Assembly: GCF_022921075.1 (NCBI RefSeq)
Contig: NZ_CP095050.1
Span: forward strand, 2,294,001 to 2,358,000
DNA: 64,000 nucleotides
DNA from: Hymenobacter sp. 5317J-9
GTDB taxonomy: Bacteria; Bacteroidota; Bacteroidia; Cytophagales; Hymenobacteraceae
Direction: 5' to 3'
Shown here: positions 25,314-33,227 of the stretch, piece after piece
How the letters are laid out: every line of letters starts with the position of its first letter
Numbering within the stretch: position 1 is the first letter of the stretch
The notes under the pieces: generated by a model
Database searches by the model: none
What the model saw: the letters and a program-made list of their open reading frames with translations, nothing else
Told to the model about the DNA's origin: nothing
Program-made: the position numbers and the translations under genes

Positions 25314-26209
25314 GCGTAGGGCAGGATGAATTCGTCGGTGGTTTCGGCAAGCGCCAGCAGTTCGGGGCGCAGGTGCTCGGCAGGCAAAGAGAACGCGCCG
25401 GCCGCTACATTTTCCTGCAAATTAGCCACGGAGTCCACGCCCACCACCAGGCGCGCTACCCCCGGCGCGTAGGCCGCAAACTGCAGCAGCAGGGCCGGCA
25501 GCGGCACGTTTGCTTCCTGCGCGAGGCCCCGCAGCCGGGTCAGCTTGGGAGCCAGCGGCGCGAAGAAAGCGGGCAGGGCGACCGGGTCGCGCAGCAGCAG
25601 GCCCTGCAAAAACGCCGACCGCACGTGCACTTCTACCCCGCGCCGCGCCAGTTTCGGTAAAATGAGCCCGAAGCGCTGGTCCAGCACGTTGAAAGGCACT
25701 TGAACGAGGTCAGCATCGAGCCCCGTTTCCAGCAGCCAAGCCGCCTCCTGCGGGTGATAAAGCGACAAGCCAATGCGCTGCACCAGCCCCTCAGAGCGGG
25801 CTTCCCGTAGCGCCTCCCAACCCGCCTCCTGCTCCCGAAACGCACCGAAGCTGTGGAACATCACCCCGTACACGGCCGGCTGTCGCAGCCGCGCCCGTGA
25901 CTCCTGCAGCTGGTGCTGCACCTGGGCGGCCGGACCGGCGGCCAGCTTGGTCACAACTTGAAAAGGGGGAGCCGTCGGGCTCTGCTCGCTCAGCCAGTGG
26001 CCCAGCCGGACTTCGCTGTCGCCATAGGCCGCGGCGGTGTCGAGCAGCGTGATGCCCGCGGCTTGGGCGGTGCGCAATACCGCGTGCACGGCCGCGTCGG
26101 AGGGGCGTCCGGCGGTGTTGTTGATGCCGTAGTCGAGCCCGAACTGGACCGTGCCCAGCGCGAGCCGGCTCAGAAAATCAGCGGAAGTCGGGGGGCTGCT
26201 AACCGGCAT
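25295..26209 (-). CDS. Aldo/keto reductase
   Basis: 304 residues, NAD(P)H-dependent TIM-barrel enzyme. The tetrad is visible as LLDTAAAYGDSE (Asp and Tyr), VVTKL (Lys) and VMFHSFG (His). The N-terminus RLALGTVQFGLDYGINN is typical of the AKR subgroup found in Bacteroidota and Legionella-like nonulosonate clusters. Overlaps pseC by 11 bases and the SDR by 19. In this context a reduction that changes the stereochemistry or deoxygenation of the sugar is possible; this is inference, because the core PseBCHGI pathway needs no AKR. Confidence 0.85.
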   Translation of the reverse strand: MPVSSPPTSADFLSRLALGTVQFGLDYGINNTAGRPSDAAVHAVLRTAQAAGITLLDTAAAYGDSEVRLGHWLSEQSPTAPPFQVVTKLAAGPAAQVQHQLQESRARLRQPAVYGVMFHSFGAFREQEAGWEALREARSEGLVQRIGLSLYHPQEAAWLLETGLDADLVQVPFNVLDQRFGLILPKLARRGVEVHVRSAFLQGLLLRDPVALPAFFAPLAPKLTRLRGLAQEANVPLPALLLQFAAYAPGVARLVVGVDSVANLQENVAAGAFSLPAEHLRPELLALAETTDEFILPYAWPPRS

Positions 26210-27392
26210 TGTCAGCAGTCACAAACTCGGTGATGCACGCCACCACGTAGGCTTGTTCCTCGTCGGTGAGCGTGGGGAAAAGCGGGATGCTGAGGCAGTG
26301 GGCGTAGTATTCTTCCACCAGCGGGAAGTCGCCGGCGCGCCAGCCCAGGCCTTCGTAGTAGGGCATGCGGTGCACCGGGATGTAGTGCACCTGCGCAAAA
26401 ATCTGCCGCGTTTTCAGGAAATCGTACAGCCCCTTCCGGTCGGCTACCTCGATGACGTAGAGGTGGTAGGCGTGGCCGGGGCGGCCGTGGGCCAGCACCG
26501 TCACGCCGGGCACCTGGGCAAAGGCCGCGTCGTACTGGGCGGCCAGCTGGCGGCGGCGGGCCAGGCCTTCGTCGGCGCGGGCGAGCTGGCTCAGGCCCAG
26601 GGCGCAGTTGAAATCGGGCAGGCGGTAGTTGTAGCCCAACTCCTGCATTTCCATGTACCAGCCGCCGTCGGGCTCGCGCCGGAGGTCGGCCGGGTCGCGG
26701 GTGATGCCGTGGGTGCGCAGGCGCAGCAGGTGGTGGAACAGCTGCTCGGAGTTGGTGGTAATCATGCCGCCCTCGCCGGTGGCAATGTGCTTTACCGGGT
26801 GGAAGCTGAAAATGGCCAAATCGGCAAACTGGCCGTTGCCGCAGCGCTGCTTCTCGCCTTTGGAGTCAATGAAAAAGCCGCCCGGCGCGTGGCAGGAGTC
26901 CTCAATTATCCAGAGCCCGAACTCATCGGCCAGCTGGCGGGCTTCCTCTAGGTTCACCGCCAGGCCAGCAAAATCCACCGGAATCAAGCCCGTGAAATAG
27001 CCTTTGGGGTGCGCTTCCAGCAGGGCGCGCACCTTGGCCAAATCGATGAGTCCCGTATCCGGGTCGATGTCGGCAAAATGGACCTCGCCGCCGCAGTAGC
27101 GCACGCAGTTGGCCGAAGCCGCAAAGGTGAGCGGCGTGGTGACGACGTGCTGGCCGGGCTGCACGTTCAGGGCCAGCGCGCAGAGGTGCAGGGCAGCCGT
27201 GCCGTTGCTCACGGCCACGGCATACCGCGCGCCCACGTAGGCGGCAAACTGCTTTTCGAATTCGGCCACGGTAGGCCCCTGGGTTAGGTAATCAGCATGC
27301 AGGGCGGCCGTGACGGCGGCCACGTCGGCTTCGGTGATGTGCTGGCGGCCGTAAGGCAGGGGGCGGGTGGGGTGGAAAATAGATTCGGGCAT
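26199..27392 (-). CDS. pseC: UDP-4-amino-4,6-dideoxy-N-acetyl-altrosamine transaminase (PseC)
   Basis: 397 residues, DegT/DnrJ/EryC1-type PLP aminotransferase. Motifs: LPYGRQHITEADVAAVTAAL, AVSNGTAALHLCALAL (phosphate binding), IIEDSCHAPGG (Asp for PLP N1) and FSFHPVKHIATGEGG with the Schiff-base Lys. The FHPVKHIATGEGGM form is characteristic of PseC. It converts the PseB product to the 4-amino sugar using glutamate. It is the first gene of the nine-gene minus-strand run, and a good -7 promoter element lies 8 bases before its ATG, implying a very short leader. Confidence 0.92.
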   Translation of the reverse strand: MPESIFHPTRPLPYGRQHITEADVAAVTAALHADYLTQGPTVAEFEKQFAAYVGARYAVAVSNGTAALHLCALALNVQPGQHVVTTPLTFAASANCVRYCGGEVHFADIDPDTGLIDLAKVRALLEAHPKGYFTGLIPVDFAGLAVNLEEARQLADEFGLWIIEDSCHAPGGFFIDSKGEKQRCGNGQFADLAIFSFHPVKHIATGEGGMITTNSEQLFHHLLRLRTHGITRDPADLRREPDGGWYMEMQELGYNYRLPDFNCALGLSQLARADEGLARRRQLAAQYDAAFAQVPGVTVLAHGRPGHAYHLYVIEVADRKGLYDFLKTRQIFAQVHYIPVHRMPYYEGLGWRAGDFPLVEEYYAHCLSIPLFPTLTDEEQAYVVACITEFVTADNAG

Positions 27393-27399
27393 GGACGGG

Positions 27400-27407
27400 C
27401 AAAGATA
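27400..27407 (-). promoter_or_regulatory. -7 promoter element for the pseC operon
   Basis: TATCTTTG on the minus strand is an exact match to TAnnTTTG. Its closeness to the ATG at 27392 predicts a leader of only a few bases. The -33 element is not obvious. Confidence 0.45.
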
Positions 27408-27487
27408 GAATCGGAAAGGAAAGCGCGGGAGCGAAGAAATGGTTGTTGCCGCATGGGGTTCCTGGTCTCCAATTCTTTACCTTTCTG

Positions 27488-27495
27488 TATCTTTC
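27488..27495 (+). promoter_or_regulatory. Candidate -7 element for the T9SS cargo gene
   Basis: TATCTTTC matches seven of eight positions of TAnnTTTG and lies 25 bases before the ATG at 27520, in a locally AT-rich stretch. Confidence 0.35.
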
Positions 27496-27519
27496 TACTT
27501 GTCCAAAACTCTCTTATAC

Positions 27520-29637
27520 ATGCCAGTGAAACCATTCTTGCTGCTTTTGATACTGGAATTGGTGAGCGGCTGTACCAGGGTTTGGGCTCAACCCGAAACG
27601 CGCAACTGGCGCTTTGCCCGCGGGGGCGGGCTAACGTTTCCGGCGGTGGGGCCGCCGGTGGCTACACCCAGCAGCGCGTTGGTATTTCATGAAGCTTGCT
27701 CAACCATATCCAGTGCTGATGGCCGCCTGCTTTGCTCTGCGAGCGGAACCCAGGTCTGGGACTCCACCAATGCGCCCATGCCCAATGGGATGTTGAGCAG
27801 AGGCCACGAGTCGGCCACACAAGGCGCCCTGCTGGTGCCCAGCCCCCGTAACCCGCAAGAGGTGTATCTCTTCACCGTTGATGCGCTTGAAAATGAGCTA
27901 AACAACGGCTTGCGCTACTCCATTATTGACCTGCGCTTGAGAGGGGGACTCGGCGATATCGGCCCGGTAAAGGAAGTGGCAGTGCCCCTGCCCGGTGGTC
28001 GGCTAAAAGTCACCGAAAAGCTAACGGCCGTGCCGCTACCCAACGGCCGTGACTACTGGATTATCGTGCATGACTGGGGTACTAACCTTTTCTATTGCTT
28101 TCTACTCAATCCTGCGGGCTTGCAGGCTGCACCGGTAGTCAGCGCTGTCGGGGCGGTTCATCAAAATCCTAACGCTGGCACTACGCTGTTCCAGTTCGAT
28201 AACGCCGGCGGCTACCTACGGGCCGCACCCAACGGCCGACAGCTGGCGCTGGTGCAATCACGTGCGGGGCTGGAACTGTTTGACTTCAACAACCAGACTG
28301 GCCAGGTATCGAACGCCCGCTCTATTCCTACTGCTGCGGTAAGCTATTACGGCTTGGAGTTTTCGCCCGATAGCAGCAAGCTATACCTGACTGCATTACA
28401 GTTCCAGGCCAATGTTAGTGACCTAGGCGTTTATCAGCTTGATTTGGCGAATCAAAACACGCTGACAAGGGTTGGCACTGCTATCGGTGGGCTTGGCGCG
28501 GTGTTGCGCGGCAACGACTCGCGCCTTTATGTACGACAAGTTTTTACCGGCTACCTCGGCGTTATTGAAGTGCCTAACGCCGCCGGCTTAGCCTGCGACT
28601 TCCGCCCCAGCGGCCAGCCAATCAATTTGAGGGCTAATGACTTCGCCCGTGTGGGTTTGCCCAACTTTGCAGGTGGATTGGCGTCCATTCGTGTGGTCCT
28701 TAATGCGGCTGCCAGCCAATGCTGCGTTGGAAGCGCGGTCACTTTTAGCGCCGAAGTATTGCCTTTTTCCCCGGGCACTAGTTTTACCTGGAACTTTGGC
28801 GACGCGAGCGCTGGGCCCGCCAACATGGCCACGGGGTTCGGGGTGAGCCACGTGTATGCCCTGGCCGGCACGTTCACAGCAACCGTAACGGCGGTGTTGC
28901 CCGGGGGCGGCACCTACACGGCTCAACACCCGGTTACGGTGGTGGCTTCACCAGTGCTGAACCTGGGGCCGCGCCTGCGCACGCTGTGTGCAGGGCAAGC
29001 CTTAACCATCGGCCCGGTAGAGCAACCCGCAGGCACGACTTACCGCTGGCGCGACGGCCTTGCTACCGCGGCCCGCTCCGTGCGCGCCGCGGGCCGCTAC
29101 GTGCTGACCCTCACGTCGCCAGAAGGGTGCACGGTGCAGGATTCCGTGGACGTACAATTGCTCCCCAAGCCGCTCATTAGCCTGGGGCGCGACACGGTGC
29201 TGTGCTTCGGGCAACCGGCCGTGCAGCTGTATGCCGGCCCGCAGCCCGCTGGTTCCAACTACCGCTGGCAGGACGGCAGCGTCGGAGCTACTTTCGCCGC
29301 AACCCAACCCGGCCTTTACCACGTGGAAGTGCGCAACGCTGCGGGCTGCGTCAGCACCGATTCGCTGCTGGTGAGCGACGAGGCCTGCCCGTTCACTATT
29401 CCCAATATCATCACGCCCAACGGCGACCGTTACAACGCCACCCTTGTGCTTCAAGGGTTATTGCCGTCCGCTTTCAGCCTGCGTGTTTTCAATCGTTGGG
29501 GCCGCGAGGTTTTTTCGCAAGCGGCTTACGACAACGCCTGGGCAGCCCAGGGCCTGCCCGATGGCGTCTATTACTACCTGCTCACCAAAACGGCTTCAGG
29601 TCGGAAAATCAAAGGCTGGGTAGAAGTCAAACGCTAA
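27520..29637 (+). CDS. Secreted PKD-domain protein with type B T9SS sorting domain
   Basis: 705 residues from ATG 27520; an upstream in-frame start would add 27 residues ahead of the signal peptide. The hydrophobic signal ends at about VWAQ. Residues ~40-410 look like a beta-propeller-type region (repeated YLFTVDALE, LEFSPDSSKLYLTAL). A PKD domain follows (FTWNFGDASAG...FGVSHVYALAGTFTATVT), then two Ig-like segments each starting with a Cys-containing LCAGQ/LCFGQ. The C-terminus (ITPNGDRYNATL, LRVFNRWGREVFSQ, GVYYYLL) is the gliding-motility/type B sorting domain. It should be exported by the type IX system and held at or released from the surface. Ends one base from the convergent pseB stop. 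Confidence 0.88.
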   Translation: MPVKPFLLLLILELVSGCTRVWAQPETRNWRFARGGGLTFPAVGPPVATPSSALVFHEACSTISSADGRLLCSASGTQVWDSTNAPMPNGMLSRGHESATQGALLVPSPRNPQEVYLFTVDALENELNNGLRYSIIDLRLRGGLGDIGPVKEVAVPLPGGRLKVTEKLTAVPLPNGRDYWIIVHDWGTNLFYCFLLNPAGLQAAPVVSAVGAVHQNPNAGTTLFQFDNAGGYLRAAPNGRQLALVQSRAGLELFDFNNQTGQVSNARSIPTAAVSYYGLEFSPDSSKLYLTALQFQANVSDLGVYQLDLANQNTLTRVGTAIGGLGAVLRGNDSRLYVRQVFTGYLGVIEVPNAAGLACDFRPSGQPINLRANDFARVGLPNFAGGLASIRVVLNAAASQCCVGSAVTFSAEVLPFSPGTSFTWNFGDASAGPANMATGFGVSHVYALAGTFTATVTAVLPGGGTYTAQHPVTVVASPVLNLGPRLRTLCAGQALTIGPVEQPAGTTYRWRDGLATAARSVRAAGRYVLTLTSPEGCTVQDSVDVQLLPKPLISLGRDTVLCFGQPAVQLYAGPQPAGSNYRWQDGSVGATFAATQPGLYHVEVRNAAGCVSTDSLLVSDEACPFTIPNIITPNGDRYNATLVLQGLLPSAFSLRVFNRWGREVFSQAAYDNAWAAQGLPDGVYYYLLTKTASGRKIKGWVEVKR

Positions 29638-29638
29638 A

Positions 29639-30658
29639 CTACACCGCAAAATCGGCATCCACGTGCAGGCGGATTTCCTCGCGAATCTGCTCGGCGTCGA
29701 GCCATTCCTCGTTATTGGCCGAGTCGTAGTAGAAGCCCAGCGGCACGCGTCGGCCGTTGAAATTCTTAATGAATTTCTCCACGTCCCAGGTCGGCATCGA
29801 GGGCAGGATGACGTAGTAGCGGTCCAGTTCCACGGTGCTCAGGGCGTCGGTTTCCGTAATCATGGCCTCGTGCAGCTTCTCACCGGGGCGAATGCCCACA
29901 ATTTGCTGTTCGCACTCCGGCCCGATGGCGCGGGCCACTTCCGTAATTTTGTAGCTGGGGATTTTGGGCACGAAAATCTCGCCGCCCCAGGCGTGCTCCA
30001 GCGCATACAGCACCAAATCAACACCTTCTTCGAGCGAGATGTTGAAGCGCGTCATGTCGGGGTGGGTGATGGGCAGCACGCCCTTGTGCCGCTCCTGCAA
30101 AAAGAACGGCACCACCGAGCCGCGCGAGCCGATTACGTTGCCGTAGCGCACCACCGAAAAGCGCAGGTCGCGGGCGCCCTTCATGTTGTTGGCCGCCACG
30201 AAGAGCTTGTCCGAGCACAGCTTGGTGGCGCCGTACAGGTTGATGGGGGCAGCGGCCTTGTCGGTGCTGAGGGCCACCACGTCTTTCACGCCCGAGTCGA
30301 GGGCGGCGTTGATGACGTTTTCGGCGCCGAAGATGTTGGTTTTGATGCACTCCATCGGGTTGTACTCGGCGGCGGGCACCTGCTTGAGGGCGGCGGCGTG
30401 AATCACGATGTCGATGCCCTCGCAGGCGCGGTGCAGGCGCTGGGGGTCGCGCACGTCGCCGATGAAATAGCGGATGGCCGGGTACTTCGCCGGGCTGAAC
30501 TCCTGGCTCATCTCGTACTGCTTCAGCTCGTCGCGCGAAAACACCACAAGGCGCTTCACCAGGGGAAATTGTTCGAAAACGGTGCGCACGAACTGCTTGC
30601 CGAACGAGCCGGTGCCCCCCGTGACGAGGATGGATTTGTGGTTGAGGTCGAGAGCCAT
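29639..30658 (-). CDS. pseB: UDP-N-acetylglucosamine 4,6-dehydratase (inverting), PseB
   Basis: 339 residues from ATG 30658 (MALDLNHKSILVTGG). First enzyme of the pseudaminic acid pathway: 4,6-dehydration and C5 inversion of UDP-GlcNAc. Motifs: VTGGTGSFGKQF, VIHAAALKQVPAAEYNP, and the catalytic VALSTDKAAAPINLYGATK with the D-K pair and Y..K of PseB/FlaA1. VVRYGNVIGSRGSVVPFF is also diagnostic. It is separated from pseC by the type B cargo gene on the opposite strand and has its own -7 element. An extended start at 30754 lies in a palindromic element and is rejected. Confidence 0.94.
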   Translation of the reverse strand: MALDLNHKSILVTGGTGSFGKQFVRTVFEQFPLVKRLVVFSRDELKQYEMSQEFSPAKYPAIRYFIGDVRDPQRLHRACEGIDIVIHAAALKQVPAAEYNPMECIKTNIFGAENVINAALDSGVKDVVALSTDKAAAPINLYGATKLCSDKLFVAANNMKGARDLRFSVVRYGNVIGSRGSVVPFFLQERHKGVLPITHPDMTRFNISLEEGVDLVLYALEHAWGGEIFVPKIPSYKITEVARAIGPECEQQIVGIRPGEKLHEAMITETDALSTVELDRYYVILPSMPTWDVEKFIKNFNGRRVPLGFYYDSANNEEWLDAEQIREEIRLHVDADFAV

Positions 30659-30685
30659 GAAAAAAGGTAAGCCAAAACAGGACTG

Positions 30686-30693
30686 CAAAAGTA
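30686..30693 (-). promoter_or_regulatory. -7 promoter element for pseB
   Basis: TACTTTTG on the minus strand matches TAnnTTTG exactly and lies 28 bases before the pseB ATG. The palindromic element at 30700-30782 occupies the -33 region. Confidence 0.5.
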
Positions 30694-30699
30694 GAACAT

Positions 30700-30782
30700 T
30701 GTAGCGTGGACTCGGCGAGTCCGTGCATCGTGGGCCATGTAAGTCGTTTGCCAACGCGCGAACTCGCCGAGTCCACGCTACA
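30700..30782. repeat. Double-palindrome inverted-repeat element (21-bp arms)
   Basis: Perfect 21-bp arms at 30700-30720 and 30762-30782 with a 41-bp spacer, between divergent pseB and the MBOAT gene. Each arm starts TGTAGCGTGGACT like the 13799 family but has a different hairpin core, GGACTCggcGAGTCC. Its place between two promoters could affect both genes. Confidence 0.85.
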
Positions 30783-30822
30783 TTCCCGACCTTCGCGCCG
30801 CAGAGCTTCTGCCGCGGCCCCG

Positions 30823-32295
30823 ATGTTATTCAACTCCCTCCACTTTCTGGTCTTTTTCCCGCTGGTAGTCGGGTTGTATTTCGGCCTGCCGCCGCGCTGG
30901 CGCGGGCCGCTGCTGCTGCTGGCCAGCTACTACTTCTACATGAGCTGGCGGGCCGTGTATGCCCTGCTGCTGCTGGCCACCACGCTGGTGGATTACTACA
31001 GCGGCTACCGCATGAGCCAGCTGGCCACCAAACAGGAGCGGCGGCCCTACCTCTACCTTAGCCTGGTTAGCAACCTGGGTACGCTGTTTGTTTTCAAGTA
31101 CTTCAACTTTTTTCGGGATTCGGTGCTGCAGCTGGCCGAGGCCTTTCACCTGCCGCACGGCAGCGGGCCGGCGCTGGGGCTGCTGCTGCCGGTGGGCGTG
31201 TCGTTCTACACGTTTCAGTCGGTGGGCTACATCATCGATGTGTACCAGGGCCGGCTGGAAGCGGAGCGGAATTTTGGGCGCTTTGCCTTGTTCGTGGCGT
31301 TTTTTCCGCAGCTGGTGGCCGGGCCCATCGAGCGGGGCGGGCACATGCTGCCGCAGTTTCGGCGGGAGCACCGCTTCGATTACGCCCGCATCGTGAGCGG
31401 GCTGCGGCTCATGGCCTGGGGCCTGTTCAAAAAAGTGGTGGTGGCCGACCGCCTGGCCCTGCTCGTGAATCCCGTGTTCAACAACCCGCGCCAGCATCCC
31501 GAGGGGCCGCTGCTGGTGCTGGCCACGCTGGCCTTCACCTTCCAGATTTACGGCGACTTCTCGGGGTATACGGACATGGCCCGGGGCGCGGCCCGCGTGC
31601 TGGGCTTCGATTTCAACCTCAACTTTCGGCAGCCCTACCTCTCGGCCTCGGTGCCCGAATTCTGGCGGCGCTGGCACATTTCGCTGTCGAGCTGGTTCCG
31701 CGACTACGTGTACATTCCGCTGGGCGGCAGCCGGGTGCGGCCCGCCCGTGCTTACGCCAACTTGCTGGCCGTGTTCCTCATCAGCGGCCTCTGGCACGGC
31801 GCCAACTGGACGTTTCTGGTGTGGGGCGGCCTGCACGGCTTGTACCTGGTGCTCAGTACCTGGGCGCGCCCATTGAAGGAGCGGCTGGCCCAGCTTACCG
31901 GGTTGGCCGGGCACCCGCGGCTGCGGCGGGTGTGGGGCGTGCTGGTCACGTTCGGGCTGGTGGCCTACGCCTGGATTTTCTTTCGCGCCAACACCTTTGG
32001 CGATGCCGTTTTTATCAGCCAGCACCTATTCAACGGCTGGGACCAGTTGGGGGGGAGGGGCACGACCACGCTGCTGCTGGAGTTTTCGCAGCACTACCGG
32101 CCCGAACTGGCGGTGGCCGCCTTCGGGGTCCTGTTGATGCTGGGCGTCGAATATTTTGGCCGGGCGCGTAGCCTGCAGGCCTGGGTTTCGGCCCAGTCGG
32201 TGGCGGTGCGCTGGTCGGGCTACGTGGGCTTGGCCTTGCTGATTCTGTATTTGGGTGTGTTCAATAGCACCTCGTTTATCTATTTTCAATTTTGA
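30823..32295 (+). CDS. MBOAT-family O-acyltransferase (AlgI/PatA-like)
   Basis: 490 residues from ATG 30823 (MLFNSLHFLVFFPLVVGLYF). Polytopic inner-membrane enzyme that passes acyl groups from the cytoplasm for O-acylation of extracellular polysaccharides. Family marks include PVGVSFYTFQSVGYIIDVYQG, FPQLVAGPIERGGHMLPQF, the amphipathic VPEFWRRWHISLSSWFRDY, and the catalytic His in ISGLWHGANWTFLVWGGLHG. The next gene, an SGNH-like protein, begins within its stop codon, a common pairing for AlgI/AlgJ- or DltB/DltD-like systems. Probably acetylates the glycan built by the surrounding genes. Confidence 0.9.
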   Translation: MLFNSLHFLVFFPLVVGLYFGLPPRWRGPLLLLASYYFYMSWRAVYALLLLATTLVDYYSGYRMSQLATKQERRPYLYLSLVSNLGTLFVFKYFNFFRDSVLQLAEAFHLPHGSGPALGLLLPVGVSFYTFQSVGYIIDVYQGRLEAERNFGRFALFVAFFPQLVAGPIERGGHMLPQFRREHRFDYARIVSGLRLMAWGLFKKVVVADRLALLVNPVFNNPRQHPEGPLLVLATLAFTFQIYGDFSGYTDMARGAARVLGFDFNLNFRQPYLSASVPEFWRRWHISLSSWFRDYVYIPLGGSRVRPARAYANLLAVFLISGLWHGANWTFLVWGGLHGLYLVLSTWARPLKERLAQLTGLAGHPRLRRVWGVLVTFGLVAYAWIFFRANTFGDAVFISQHLFNGWDQLGGRGTTTLLLEFSQHYRPELAVAAFGVLLMLGVEYFGRARSLQAWVSAQSVAVRWSGYVGLALLILYLGVFNSTSFIYFQF

Positions 32296-33224
32296 AAACG
32301 CCCCAACTTTCTGCGGTTTGGAAGCTGCTGGGGCGGCTGATGCTGCTAGTGGGCGCGTTGCTGCTCGCCGCGCTGGCCCTCGGGCCGGTGGTGCTGCGCG
32401 GGCGGGTCGATGCGTTTTATGGCCGCTTCACGGGGCCGCCGGCGGGCTCTCTTATTCTGGGTACTTCGCGGGCGGCGCAGGGCATTCGGCCGGCGCTGCT
32501 GGCCGCGCAACTGGGGCAGCAATTTGAGGGGCCGTGGCTGAATTATGCCTTCACGCTCACGCACTCGCCCTACGGGCCGGCGTACCTGCGCAGCATGCAG
32601 CGCAAGCTGCGGTCCGAGGTGCGCAAGGGCCTGTTTGTGGTGGCCGTCGACCCGTGGTCGCTCTCACTCACCGGGCCGGAAGGGGTTTATCCCGAAAACA
32701 ATTCTTTCATCGGCCAGCTTCACGAGGTAAGCCAGAACCCCAATCTGGCCTACCTGACCACCTACCAGACCAAGCCGCTCTACCGCCTGCTGCTCGACTA
32801 CGCCACCGCCACCGAACGCCTGCACCCTGACGGCTGGCTGGAGGTCAACATCGGTACCGACAGCGCCCAGGTGCGCGCCCGCACCGCCCGCAAGCTCCAG
32901 GACTACCGCCTGCTGGCCGCCAGCCAGCACCTCTCGGCGGGCCGCCTGCAGGCCCTGCGGCAAACGGTGCACTTCCTGCAACAGCACGGGCAGGTAGTGC
33001 TGGTGCGACTGCCCGTCGGGCCTTCGCTATTGGCTTTGGAAGACACGTACCAGCCCGATTTTGACGGGCAAATACGCCGGCTAGCCGCGCAGGCAGCCGT
33101 GCCCTATCTGGATTACAGCCGCGCACCCTACGCCACCACCGACGGCAACCATTTGCAGCGCAGCGCCAGCGGGCCATTTAGCCGGCAGCTGGCCAGTGAT
33201 TTGCGCAAATTGCTGGTTCATTGA
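32292..33224 (+). CDS. Membrane-anchored SGNH-hydrolase-like partner of the MBOAT protein
   Basis: 310 residues. It opens with TTG inside the preceding stop (TTGA), the tightest possible coupling; an ATG at 32340 is the alternative start but falls within the membrane helix. One N-terminal membrane segment (about 8-35) precedes an extracytoplasmic domain. SLILGTSRAAQG holds the block I Ser, and TTDGNHLQ near the C-terminus supplies the DxxH pair of SGNH enzymes. DltD/AlgX-type partners move acyl groups from MBOAT proteins to a polymer outside the membrane. Same function is inferred here. Confidence 0.78.
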   Translation: MKTPQLSAVWKLLGRLMLLVGALLLAALALGPVVLRGRVDAFYGRFTGPPAGSLILGTSRAAQGIRPALLAAQLGQQFEGPWLNYAFTLTHSPYGPAYLRSMQRKLRSEVRKGLFVVAVDPWSLSLTGPEGVYPENNSFIGQLHEVSQNPNLAYLTTYQTKPLYRLLLDYATATERLHPDGWLEVNIGTDSAQVRARTARKLQDYRLLAASQHLSAGRLQALRQTVHFLQQHGQVVLVRLPVGPSLLALEDTYQPDFDGQIRRLAAQAAVPYLDYSRAPYATTDGNHLQRSASGPFSRQLASDLRKLLVH

Positions 33225-33227
33225 CCA

